Assembly (NCBI GenBank): GCA_021107345.1 | Contig: JAIOSX010000096.1 | Location: forward strand, 1-10,638 | Length of the DNA: 10,638 nt | Source: Candidatus Aegiribacteria sp. | Lineage (GTDB): Bacteria > Fermentibacterota > Fermentibacteria > Fermentibacterales > Fermentibacteraceae | Direction: 5' to 3' | Shown here: positions 1-8,100 of the stretch, piece by piece | Layout of the letters: the number at the start of each line of letters is the position of its first letter | Position numbering within the stretch: the first letter of the stretch is position 1 | Position numbers and translations under genes: made by a program | Notes under the pieces: generated by a model | Seen by the model: the letters and a program-made list of their open reading frames with translations, nothing else | Databases searched by the model: none | Told to the model about the DNA's origin: nothing

Positions 1-390
1 CGTAGAAAGCTCCCCCTTTGACTTAAGGCGGAAGAGATCGAGAAAACTTCTGAAAAGGACAGGCAGTGGAAGCCCTGCCACCGATTTCATCGTCAGTGGC
101 CAGCCGCGGTATTTTCCTGCCATGTATACATTGCTTGACCTGCTTATGGTCACATGATCATCACCGAGTATCTCAAGCAGATATTCACTGACAGCGCTAT
201 CGGATGTGTGAAAACGATGGGGACCGATATCGAAGAGGAATCCGTCCCGTTCAAATGTTCTTGCAAGCCCACCGGGACAGTTCTCTTTCTCGAGTACAGT
301 AACGGATGTATCATCTCCGGAGGCGGTTAGTCTTTCGGCTAGGGTCAGCCCTGAAACGCCTGCTCCTGCTATTACTATTTTTCTGGTCAC
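1..390 (-). CDS. FAD-dependent oxidoreductase (PPOX/UDP-galactopyranose mutase-like), N-terminal part
   Basis: Only the first 130 residues lie in the window; the gene runs off the left edge. I translated it by hand on the minus strand from a GTG at 388-390, preceded by AGGA eight bases upstream. The protein opens with a Rossmann FAD-binding fold: GAGVSG at residues 9-14, an acidic residue ending strand 2 (E34), then a Pro-Gly-Gly turn at 39-41. The segment FDIGPHRFHTSD (53-64) matches the flavin-contacting motif shared by amine oxidases, protoporphyrinogen-oxidase-like COG1232 proteins and UDP-galactopyranose mutases. KYRGWPL (93-99) also fits this group. The catalytic half is outside the window, so the substrate (sugar nucleotide, carotenoid, porphyrin or lipid) cannot be decided. 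It lies 21 bp downstream of the flippase-like membrane gene on the same strand, so the two are probably co-transcribed. Confidence 0.85.
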   Translation of the reverse strand, partial: MTRKIVIAGAGVSGLTLAERLTASGDDTSVTVLEKENCPGGLARTFERDGFLFDIGPHRFHTSDSAVSEYLLEILGDDHVTISRSSNVYMAGKYRGWPLTMKSVAGLPLPVLFRSFLDLFRLKSKGELST

Positions 391-411
391 GATGAGATTC
401 CTAACAGTGAT

Positions 412-1419
412 TCAGTTAATAAAGCTCCGGTCTTTCAGTTTCTTATCATACCATAACAGTGTAACTGCCATGATCATTATAAGGACTGCCATGAGCATCC
501 ATAGTATATGAACACTGAAACCCAATTCTACGATGTTTATGTTTGCTATTACAAGACCTTCGATACCGACCATGGCGAATCCGGCTGTCCACCCTGCCTC
601 AACCGTTCCAATACTAAGCAGACCATTGATCGGAAGGGCCATTATAATATTCGTAACTCCGCTTGCCAGGAAGACTTTCCATCCGGGAATTCCAGTTACT
701 CCCAGGGCTTGCAGGAGAAGGCAGAACATTGAAAGCTTACTCCCCCAGACAAGTATGGAAATCAGAAAGGCTGAAGCCATTTTCCCCTTTCTGTTACATA
801 CTGAAGAAGCTTCAAGGAGGTCATCGAACCATTGTGGTCTGTCAAGATGCAGAACTCTGTCAAGAATCCACTGAAACGGTTTTCGTGATGCTCTGAAAAG
901 AGGGTACATGAAAACTATACCGAGAAATCCGGCGAGAAGAAGAAGCGGTGCCATAAGAACCATCCCCCCTGCACCGGTAGCGACTGCGGAGCCGATAACA
1001 ACACCCATGGCCATAAGATCAAGAAGCTTCGCCAGGAATACCTTTGCGGTGCCGTGCCCGACGGGAACCTCTCCGAAATGCCTGAAAAGACCTACAAAGG
1101 CAACATCGGCCAGCCTGAAAGGCAGAAGATGCCCCAGACCGATATGTATCGATGTTACAGCCATTGAAAGAGTGAAGCGATATTTTCTTCCGTAGCTCAG
1201 AAGCATCCATCTGAATGCTCTGAGTACCTGGCTCGTAAGAAAAAGCAGGAAAGCCCCCAGGAGAAGAAGCCTGTCCGCCACAGTGACCCTGTTAAAAATG
1301 CTGTATATCGCATTGCTGATGTCGCCGCTTCCAACTGAGAATTTAAGGAGAAGCCACGCCAGCAAAAGCCCTATTACTGTTCCGAGAACTGCACTTGATG
1401 TTTTTTTACTATATTTCAA
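412..1419 (-). CDS. LPG_synthase_TM / AglD-like (UPF0104) integral membrane flippase-family protein
   Basis: A 335-residue polytopic inner-membrane protein with about eight hydrophobic segments (roughly residues 8-27, 49-68, 83-105, 128-148, 153-173, 213-237, 248-270 and 300-322). The motif LRAFRWMLL (66-74), the segment HLLPFRLADVAFVGLFRH (97-114) and the later LPINGLLSIGTVEAG (262-276) fit the LPG_synthase_TM family. This family includes the membrane half of MprF and the AglD/YbhN group, which are linked to flipping or transfer of lipids and lipid-linked sugars. The MprF C-terminal synthase domain is absent, as in most stand-alone members. The start is TTG at 1417-1419, with AGGG five bases upstream; no Met further in would keep the first membrane helix. 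The FAD oxidoreductase follows 21 bp downstream. The family is fairly secure; substrate and direction of transport are unknown. Confidence 0.82.
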   Translation of the reverse strand: MKYSKKTSSAVLGTVIGLLLAWLLLKFSVGSGDISNAIYSIFNRVTVADRLLLLGAFLLFLTSQVLRAFRWMLLSYGRKYRFTLSMAVTSIHIGLGHLLPFRLADVAFVGLFRHFGEVPVGHGTAKVFLAKLLDLMAMGVVIGSAVATGAGGMVLMAPLLLLAGFLGIVFMYPLFRASRKPFQWILDRVLHLDRPQWFDDLLEASSVCNRKGKMASAFLISILVWGSKLSMFCLLLQALGVTGIPGWKVFLASGVTNIIMALPINGLLSIGTVEAGWTAGFAMVGIEGLVIANINIVELGFSVHILWMLMAVLIMIMAVTLLWYDKKLKDRSFIN

Positions 1420-1466
1420 AAATACCCTGTTCTGTTTAGTCCAAGTTAGCTGATATATACTAAAGG
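1420..1466. promoter_or_regulatory. Divergent promoter region between flippase gene and ABC exporter
   Basis: Only 47 bp separate the divergent start codons. The AT-rich core at 1451-1461 reads TGATATATACT on the plus strand, which resembles an extended -10 (TG, one base, TATATA) for the ABC genes; no good -35 precedes it. On the minus strand the same core gives TATATA, with a weak TTCCCA 18 bp upstream. One AT-rich core may therefore serve both directions, so the two units could compete for polymerase. This is a reading by eye. Confidence 0.35.
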
Positions 1467-2402
1467 ATGCATTTTTTGGGAAAAGATTGTCTTATAAGAG
1501 TCGAGAACATTTCAAAATCCTTCAGGAAGGTGCAGGCTCTTTCGGATTTCAGTCTTGCTGTATCTTCCGGTACCATTTTCTCACTGCTGGGTCCAAATGG
1601 AGCGGGAAAGACAACCCTTATGAAAATCCTTCTCGGTCTTGTGGGATCGGATTCAGGCTCAGTAACTATTTTTGATCTTCCCGTATCCTCTCCTCTCTCA
1701 AGAAGAGGTGTCAGATATCTGCCTGAGAATGTCACTTTTCCATCATGGGCGACTCCTGCCGTTCTGTTCAAGCAGCTGGAACGCATAAGGCACGAATCAT
1801 CCATAGAAGAGTTTCGTCTCCGATGCATAGAGCTTGAGTGCGTAGATCTCATGAAAAGACCTGTCGGCAAAATGTCCAGGGGACAGAGACAGAGGGTGGC
1901 ACTCTCACTCATCACCTCCGGGAAGCCTGAACTCGTACTTCTCGATGAACCCTCCTCCGGGCTGGATCCCGGCGGAAGAATACTCGTTCGGAACCTGATA
2001 CGTAACCTTGCTTCCGAAGGAGCAACTGTACTTATCAATTCTCACCTTCTGGGGGAAGTAGAGAGGGTTTGTGATACAGCTACCTTCATCAGCAAAGGCA
2101 GGCTAATCGCGGAGGGTGAGTTGGATACCCTCTCCAGACAGACCGGTCTGGCCTATATCGAAACTGATAATTCTGAGAAGATGCAGCTCTCCCTTGAAAA
2201 AAGGGGATATTCCTGCCGCAAAGAATCAAAAGGTGTCATAGCGGAACTTGATGATCCAGCCGCGTTCCCTGAAATGACTCGTTCCGTACTTGATACCGGT
2301 ATTCGATTCAGTGGAATAAGTCAGATGAGAGAAAGCCTGGAGGATGTTTTCCTGAGGATCATGGATAACGAGTCTGAACGGGGGAACGATATTGTTTCTT
2401 AA
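1467..2402 (+). CDS. ABC transporter ATP-binding protein, NosF/CcmA-like
   Basis: A 311-residue ATPase of an ABC-2 type exporter. Visible motifs are Walker A GPNGAGKTT (42-50), YLPENVTF (84-91) with Glu in place of the Q-loop Gln, the signature MSRGQ (136-140), Walker B LVLLDEP (156-162), a D-loop at SGLD (164-167) and the H-loop His193. The YLPENVTF stretch closely resembles NosF, the ATPase of the copper-site maturation transporter of nitrous oxide reductase. The roughly 80-residue C-terminal extension is usual for drug and lipid ABC-2 ATPases. The start is uncertain. ATG at 1467 directly abuts an AAAGG, which is too close to act as its ribosome site. TTG at 1476, in the same frame, has AAAGG nine bases upstream and gives a protein starting just before IRVENISKSF. 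The downstream permease gene overlaps it by 11 bp, so the two form one transporter. Confidence 0.9.
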   Translation: MHFLGKDCLIRVENISKSFRKVQALSDFSLAVSSGTIFSLLGPNGAGKTTLMKILLGLVGSDSGSVTIFDLPVSSPLSRRGVRYLPENVTFPSWATPAVLFKQLERIRHESSIEEFRLRCIELECVDLMKRPVGKMSRGQRQRVALSLITSGKPELVLLDEPSSGLDPGGRILVRNLIRNLASEGATVLINSHLLGEVERVCDTATFISKGRLIAEGELDTLSRQTGLAYIETDNSEKMQLSLEKRGYSCRKESKGVIAELDDPAAFPEMTRSVLDTGIRFSGISQMRESLEDVFLRIMDNESERGNDIVS

Positions 2403-3240
2403 CGGAATAGAGCAGCTTCTTAGAAGGAAGATCGTATTGACCGCCGGTATTGCAACAGTTGCGTTTCTGGGACTGTACTGGTGGGGGGTTTCAGCGGCTT
2501 CCTCGGCGGAGCTGCATATGGGACACGGACAGGCTGACATGGCCGTTGATATGCTGGGTCCGGCAGATGCAGCCCTCGCAGCAATATTAACCGCAGGTCC
2601 GCTTGCCGCAACGCTTGTGACCGCCCTTATCATAGTAATCGGATCGACTATGCTGCCCGAGGAGATCGGACAGGGTCGAATGCCCTTCTGGCTTTCCCTT
2701 CCCCAGACAAGGCTTAAGGTCTACCTTTCAATAGGTCTTGCCCCCTTGGCAGTATCCTACGCTCTTGCAGTAATACTCTTCGGTGGAATACTTGTTATAA
2801 CAATGATTTACTTTCCGTTCACACCGAGAAGCATACCCCTGGTTCTCGTTTCCATGTTTTCATGGCTGACTGTCGTCTGGGCTGCAGTAATGCTGCTTTC
2901 TCTTGTTGTTAAGAAAATCGCGTCTATGCTGATCGTCTTTTTTCTATCTTCAGTGGCTTCACTTTTCGGCGGCCTGTACGAGGTGATGCAGATGTTCCCC
3001 GGAGATACGCCTGAAGCTTTAGAGACAATAACGTATACTATCATTTATGCCTTTCCCGCGGACAGAGGCTACAGAGGCGTGATATACGGTCTTATTCCGG
3101 CAGATGCCGTTATAACAGAGAATCTCGCCTTTTTCGGTGTTACGGCAAGCGTTCCATCCATCCACCTGATATACGCGTTTCTCTGGAGTCTTGTTCTCCT
3201 ATCGATCGGGTACTGGAGATTCAGGAGAATGGATTTCTAA
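2392..3240 (+). CDS. ABC-2 type permease (NosY-like) partner of the preceding ATPase
   Basis: A 282-residue membrane subunit with about six helices (roughly 15-35, 67-88, 112-140, 148-172, 176-198 and 257-276). The segment EEIGQGRMPFWLSLPQTR (90-107), between helices 2 and 3, is the typical ABC-2 cytoplasmic coupling element: a Glu-x2-Gly stretch followed by LP and Arg. The start is TTG at 2392, inside the end of the ATPase gene, with GGGG about seven bases upstream; translation is probably coupled. The loop after helix 1 is rich in His and Met (H42, M43, H45, M50, M54). This could suit metal handling but may be chance. The substrate is unknown. No NosD, NosL or NosZ lies nearby, so a role in nitrous oxide reductase assembly is not supported here. 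No terminator is evident after the stop codon. Confidence 0.82.
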   Translation: MFLNGIEQLLRRKIVLTAGIATVAFLGLYWWGVSAASSAELHMGHGQADMAVDMLGPADAALAAILTAGPLAATLVTALIIVIGSTMLPEEIGQGRMPFWLSLPQTRLKVYLSIGLAPLAVSYALAVILFGGILVITMIYFPFTPRSIPLVLVSMFSWLTVVWAAVMLLSLVVKKIASMLIVFFLSSVASLFGGLYEVMQMFPGDTPEALETITYTIIYAFPADRGYRGVIYGLIPADAVITENLAFFGVTASVPSIHLIYAFLWSLVLLSIGYWRFRRMDF

Positions 3241-3254
3241 CTCTTTTACAACTA

Positions 3255-3284
3255 TTGACTCGACTGTTCAAAATTTAGTATTCT
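3255..3284 (+). promoter_or_regulatory. Sigma-70-like promoter upstream of the VOC gene
   Basis: TTGACT at 3255-3260 and TATTCT at 3279-3284 are separated by 18 bp, and each matches the consensus at five of six positions. Transcription would start near 3291, leaving a leader of about 178 nt before the preferred VOC start codon. This is the best promoter match in the window and indicates that the VOC gene is transcribed separately from the ABC exporter. Confidence 0.55.
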
Positions 3285-3302
3285 AGGAGCCTATCCGGCA
3301 AT

Positions 3303-3344
3303 GGGCATTGAGCAGAATATCCTCACGGCTGAGATAGAATGCTC
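3303..3344 (+). other. Possible structured leader RNA (nested hairpin)
   Basis: GGGCATT (3303-3309) can pair with AATGCTC (3338-3344) as a 7-bp stem with one G-U. Inside it, CTCA (3322-3325) can pair with TGAG (3330-3333) across a CGGC loop. It lies just after the predicted transcription start. I recognise no riboswitch class, and stems this short often occur by chance. Confidence 0.18.
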
Positions 3345-3352
3345 GGAGATTT

Positions 3353-3369
3353 GAGGAGAATACTTGATG
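3353..3369 (+). promoter_or_regulatory. Strong Shine-Dalgarno with upstream TTG/ATG start, in frame with VOC gene
   Basis: GAGGAG at 3353-3358 stands five bases before TTG 3364 and eight before ATG 3367. Both codons are in frame with the VOC gene and no stop intervenes. Use of this site would add 34 or 35 residues to the VOC protein. It could also initiate translation that runs straight through into the VOC gene. Confidence 0.35.
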
Positions 3370-3468
3370 TATTTGACGATAATATGCGAGTATTATAGCC
3401 AGCTGTGTGGGTTTTATGCCAATGTTTCATTGTCGGACAGGTTCCTAGTTTCAGCGAAAGGATATTGT

Positions 3469-3822
3469 ATGAATAGAATAATTCATGTTAAAATAACATC
3501 GGACAAGCCTGAAATAATAACGGATTTCTATCAGGAAGTGTTCAACTGGAGGATAAGCAAGTTCCCGGAACCGCCGGATGGATGGAGAATGGATTCTGGT
3601 AAGGGTACCGGAGTGAACAGTTCGGTATATCGCTCCGAGGATTCACCAATGGACAGGCATCTTTCAATTGCCGTATCAGTTCCATCCATAGAAGAAGTGG
3701 CAGCGAGGATTACCGAGGCTGGCGGAAAGATAATGCACGACAATATACGTGCTTTCGGTAATAAATACCTTTACTGCAAAGACCCTGACGGAAACGTCAT
3801 CTGTCTGGTGGAATTCGGATAA
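3469..3822 (+). CDS. VOC (glyoxalase/bleomycin-resistance/dioxygenase fold) family protein
   Basis: A 117-residue cytoplasmic protein of the vicinal-oxygen-chelate superfamily. It shows two beta-alpha-beta-beta-beta modules: IIHVKITSDKPEIITDFYQE opens the first and HLSIAVSVPSIEEVAARI the second, closing with DPDGNVICLVEF (105-116). His6, His64 and Glu115 sit where the fold's metal ligands usually lie, but single-domain members are so varied that no reaction can be assigned. I chose ATG 3469 because GAAAGGA (3456-3462) ends six bases upstream and the VOC domain begins immediately after it. An in-frame start at 3364/3367 with an even stronger Shine-Dalgarno would add a 34-35 residue segment that does not look like VOC sequence. 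A separate promoter lies at 3255-3284. The gene converges with the aminopeptidase gene, with stop codons 7 bp apart. Confidence 0.82.
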   Translation: MNRIIHVKITSDKPEIITDFYQEVFNWRISKFPEPPDGWRMDSGKGTGVNSSVYRSEDSPMDRHLSIAVSVPSIEEVAARITEAGGKIMHDNIRAFGNKYLYCKDPDGNVICLVEFG

Positions 3823-3829
3823 TCGGAGT

Positions 3830-5119
3830 TCAGTCTCTGATATTCACAGAGCCCCTCATGTGTTCAGTCAGTACCCTTATCATTGCCCCGTGATCTGATT
3901 TTCCGGCTGTTTCCCGGACAGAGTGCATGGACAGTAAAGGGTTCCCCACATCAACACTTCTGATGCCCATTCTGGCAGATGTTACGGGTCCAATCGTACT
4001 TCCACAGGGCATATCGTTCCTGCTTACGAAATACTGGATATCGACGCCTGATCTCTCAGCGCAGGTTCTGAAGTAAGCGGATGTAATGTCGTTTGATGTG
4101 TATCTCTCCATCGAATTCACCTTTATTACAGGGCCTCCGTTAAGAATCGGCCGGCATCCGGGATCATGCTTTCCGGAGTAGTTAGGATGCACCGAGTGTG
4201 TTCCATCGGCTGAGACCTGAATACTTTTTGAGAGACATCTGAAATACTCGTCCCTTCCCCCGGCAAGCCTTTCAATGACTGTATCAAGGAATGATGACCC
4301 GGCTCCGTTAAGGGTTTTCGAGCCTACTTCTTCGTTGTCGAAAAGGCTTACCAGCCTGGTCTGCGGGCACTCTTCCGAAGCCAGCAGAGCCTCGATCCCC
4401 GCATGGCACATCGCGAGGTTATCAAGCCTTCCGGAGAATATGAAATCGTCCTCAATACCGCCGAGGGCCGCAGGTTGAGGGTCCCATATTTCCATGGACC
4501 ATCCTGAAACGGAGTCACTTTCCACATCTGCTGACTTACACGCAAGTAATAGTACATCATCGAAATCCGCACCAGAAGAGGAGAAGAGCAGCGGCGTGTT
4601 CGTCTCGGGATTCACTTTAAAACCGTTCTTGTTGACTTCTCTATTGAGATGTATCGCAGGGGATGCCATACGGAAGATAGGTTTTCTGATCATGAATGAT
4701 CTTCTGGTAATATTATCATCTTCGCGAACAGCAAGAGTCCCTGCAACGGATATGTCGCGGTCGAACCAGGTTGCAAGTATGGGGCTGCCGTATAATTCAA
4801 CACCTATAACGTTGATATTCTCTTTTTTTCTTTCAGGTTCCGGCTTGATCCTGAAACCGGGAAAATCAGTGTGGGCTCCGATTATCCTGCACCCTGCAGT
4901 GTCACAGGTTTCCGTACCTGTTATCCCTGCGATAATCGATGACGATGAACGAACGGTGTAGAACCTTACATTTGCACCAATGCTCCAGGAATTACCCTCT
5001 TCCAGCCTTGTGAAGCCGTTCTCATCAAGTTTCGATGCCAGACGTGTAACAGCCCATGAAGCTGTTGGTGAACTGTTAAGGAAGGAAAGAAGATCCGGTA
5101 CGTAACTTTCGGTTTTCAT
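3830..5119 (-). CDS. apeB: M18 family aminopeptidase (aspartyl aminopeptidase type)
   Basis: A 429-residue metallo-aminopeptidase, the usual length for bacterial M18 enzymes, which remove N-terminal residues (often acidic) from peptides in the cytoplasm. Family blocks appear in order: AHTDFPGFRIKP (82-93), GRLDNLAM (230-237), FDNEEVGS (260-267), DGTHSVHPNYSGKHDP (305-320), GPVIKVN (329-335), PCGSTIGPVTSARMGIRSVD (371-390) and SMHSVRE (397-403). From the family, His83, Asp233, Glu263/Glu264, Asp305 and His399 should supply the di-metal site and catalytic base; all are present, so the enzyme looks active. ATG at 5119 has AGGA four to seven bases upstream. It starts 19 bp after the stop of the large activase gene on the same strand, so it is the second gene of that operon. 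There is no signal peptide. The gene symbol is by family only. Confidence 0.93.
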   Translation of the reverse strand: MKTESYVPDLLSFLNSSPTASWAVTRLASKLDENGFTRLEEGNSWSIGANVRFYTVRSSSSIIAGITGTETCDTAGCRIIGAHTDFPGFRIKPEPERKKENINVIGVELYGSPILATWFDRDISVAGTLAVREDDNITRRSFMIRKPIFRMASPAIHLNREVNKNGFKVNPETNTPLLFSSSGADFDDVLLLACKSADVESDSVSGWSMEIWDPQPAALGGIEDDFIFSGRLDNLAMCHAGIEALLASEECPQTRLVSLFDNEEVGSKTLNGAGSSFLDTVIERLAGGRDEYFRCLSKSIQVSADGTHSVHPNYSGKHDPGCRPILNGGPVIKVNSMERYTSNDITSAYFRTCAERSGVDIQYFVSRNDMPCGSTIGPVTSARMGIRSVDVGNPLLSMHSVRETAGKSDHGAMIRVLTEHMRGSVNIRD

Positions 5120-5138
5120 ATTTCCTGCACTTTCAGTG

Positions 5139-8100
5139 TTATTGCTTTATTTCAATGGCTGCAGCGTGATTGTCTGACACTTTCGCCGACCTGACCCTGA
5201 AATTCTGCCTGACCTGGTACATGAACGCGGTCAGCCTTGCTTCATTATCTGTATCCTCCTGACCGTCGAACGCCAGGTTCAGCCACGGAAGGTTTCTGTG
5301 TTCTTTTCTTATCTTCTTGCTTATAGCAGTCACAACGGTTCCGGGAAGACATGTGAACGGAAAGATATTGATGGCGCCGTCTATTGCCGCTTTTTCATTA
5401 AAGGCAAGTGGAGCGCCAACACAGAGGATAGCTTCCCCCCCGATGTTCTCTTTCATGTAAGGGTGTGCCGCCTTCATGATCTCTTCAGGTTCTAATCCTG
5501 GACGGTCCGTGAGTAAGTCGGAAAATGGAGCTTCCAGTTTCCTTCGAATCCTCTTCATGATCTTCATTCTTGAGTATCCTTTGATAAGATCAACAAATTG
5601 TTTTCTGTCCTTGGATTTACTTATGAAGGAATGATTAACGTATTCAAACCACTCCATCAGAGGAGTATACAGGACTTCTCCACCCAGAGCTTCAATACGC
5701 AGGTCCGTTTGCGAGTGCGCGAAGGGATCGTTCCTTACGTAGATCTCACCGAACATCAGGATCAGAGGTTTCGGAACATCACTTCTCGGAATGCTCATGA
5801 ATTCCGATGCAGCTTCTTCAAGTACCGGAATAAGGGACCTTCCGCTGCTCATGGCTTCGGCAGTTGCAGCAAGATACTTATCCAGTACCATGTCAGACGA
5901 TCCTTTTTTCAGTTCATAGGGTCGAACTCTGTAAAGAGCACTTTTCAGTACATCACCGGCTACGGCAGCCTTAAGCATATCTACCTGGAATCCAACGGTA
6001 GATAGTTCCTTTACGCTGGTATAAGAATCACTTGAGGTTGCGGTAAGTATTGGAACATCTTCGTAACCCAACCTGTCAAGAAGTATCCTGTGATAACTGC
6101 AGTACTGGCCAAAACGGCATGGTCCCGACGCAGTGCCGATGAAGAATGCTGTTTCGGACGGTTCGTTATCCTTAAGAACGGACAGCATGTTTCCTGCGGT
6201 TATGATTGCCGGATAGCATTCCTTGCCGGTTGTTACTGAGCGGCCCAGCGCAACGGAATCCCTGTTCGTTGGAGGTATTTTAATGGCTTTGACACCGTGT
6301 TTCCTTGCCGCAGCAACAGCTATCCAGGTCGCATCACCCAGCCATGGTACCCAGACTGTTCTCTTACCGATCTCCATATTCCTGTTCCCAAGCTGTTGGA
6401 GGAACGGAGATGTTCCATGCTGTCTTCTTCCTTTGATCGCATCCATGAAGGCTTCACATCTCGTAATCACCCCTGCGTCGGCAGCGTGTTCATCTATCTC
6501 TATTGTCAGCATAGGTTTTTCACCCATTATTCCTGCTACCTCGTGCTGAATGAACGAATCCGGACCGCAGCCGAAATTAGTGATGTAGACACCGTTAAGC
6601 CTGGGATCCTCCCTGATGGCAAGTGCGGCCGCTATAATCCTCTGGCCGTACTGCCAGTACATATTTCTGTGTATCTCTGCTGCACGCTTCAGGGGTAGTT
6701 CCAGAAAATCCGTCGGAATCACTGATGCTCCCAGTTTCGCAAGTTTGTCCGGAAGTCCCACGTTCACAGCCGCGTCAGCTCCATTGTATGGCCTGCTGAT
6801 GATTACGAAGGCAGGCTGGTCTTCTCCGATTTCCTCCAGAGCCCGTTTACCCGCCTTCAGAAGGGAATCTCTGAATCTTAGATGTTTACTTTTAGCTTCC
6901 GATGCGGCTTTTCTGGCGGTAGCAGTATTTATATCAAGCCCTGCGGCCATTTCCACCAGGCCGTTCATCCATTCCCTTCCCTGAAGGGAGAAATCAAGCA
7001 CCGGGCTAAGAGTTGTGATATTCTCCTCAGAGGAAAGACCAAGACCGGAGTCGATGATATACGGTGAAGCCTCAATATAGGGACAGTTATAGGATTCCGT
7101 GAAATCACCGTTCGGAAATGATCTGAGTATGGAAGGAAGGAACAGGTAATCGATATCCTTCTCGAGGAGGTCCATAACATGCCCATGGGCGAGCTTCACC
7201 GGGAAACATGTCTCTGCGGCGACGCTTTCAACACCTGAATGTATGAGACTGCTGGTCGAGGTACCTGATATGATCACATCAAAACCGCATCCCTCGAAGA
7301 AAGTTCTGAAGAAGGGAAAGAATTCCCAGAACCATAACGCTCTGGGTATTCCGACAAGCGGTCTATTCCCTGAAACAGCACCGGTGTAACCGTCCATAAG
7401 AAGCGTTTCTCTCTCCTTGAACCAGTTAGTTCCGGGATCAACCTGGGTGGAAGAAGTACTTTCCGTTTCGTACTTCTCACATCTTCCTCCGTAGAAGAGG
7501 TCTTTTCCGTCATGAAGTATTATTCGGTGAATTTCGCAACGATTCGGGCATCCTTCACATATGAAGGTTTCCTGTCTGTATTTCTCATCTGCAAGTATGA
7601 ACCCCTTGAATTTTGATGGACCGGGGGGCTTCTCCTCCTTTGCCAGGAGCGCTGCTCCGATGGCGCCCGTTACGTGGTGGTCATCGGGGATGATTACTTG
7701 TTTGTCCTTTAGAACAGCGTTGAAGGCAGCAGCTACACCTGTATTGAAAGCAGTTCCACCCTGGAAGAATATATGATTTCCTATTTTCTTCTCTCCTACA
7801 ACTCTATGAAGGTAGTTCTTAACGATAGAATATGACAACCCGGCAACAATATCCTCAACTGAAGCGCCATCAGCCTGTTGAGAAAAGACGTCGCTTTCCA
7901 TGAAGACCGTACAACGCTCTCCAAGGCCGCATGGTGTTGTTGCGCTTAGAGCAAGAGGCCCGAATTCCCGTATGTCCAGGCCAAGCTTTTCTGCCTGTTC
8001 TTCAAGAAAAGAACCCGTTCCAGCTGCGCAGACCTTGTTCATTTCAAAATCAATCACTCTTCCTTTTTCAAGAGATATGTATTTCGAATCCTGGCCGCCT

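Noticed and set aside
1460..2038. 192-codon minus-strand frame opposite the ABC ATPase
   Set aside because: It is antisense to Walker A, signature and Walker B motifs, and the translated sequence is low-complexity Ser/Arg/Pro.
3823..3851. Shared terminator between the convergent VOC and aminopeptidase genes
   Set aside because: The only hairpin is a 5-bp CTCTG/CAGAG stem, it lies mostly inside the aminopeptidase coding end, and no T-run follows.
4494..4961. 155-codon plus-strand frame opposite the aminopeptidase
   Set aside because: The minus strand there encodes conserved M18 sequence; the plus frame shows no domain or ribosome site.
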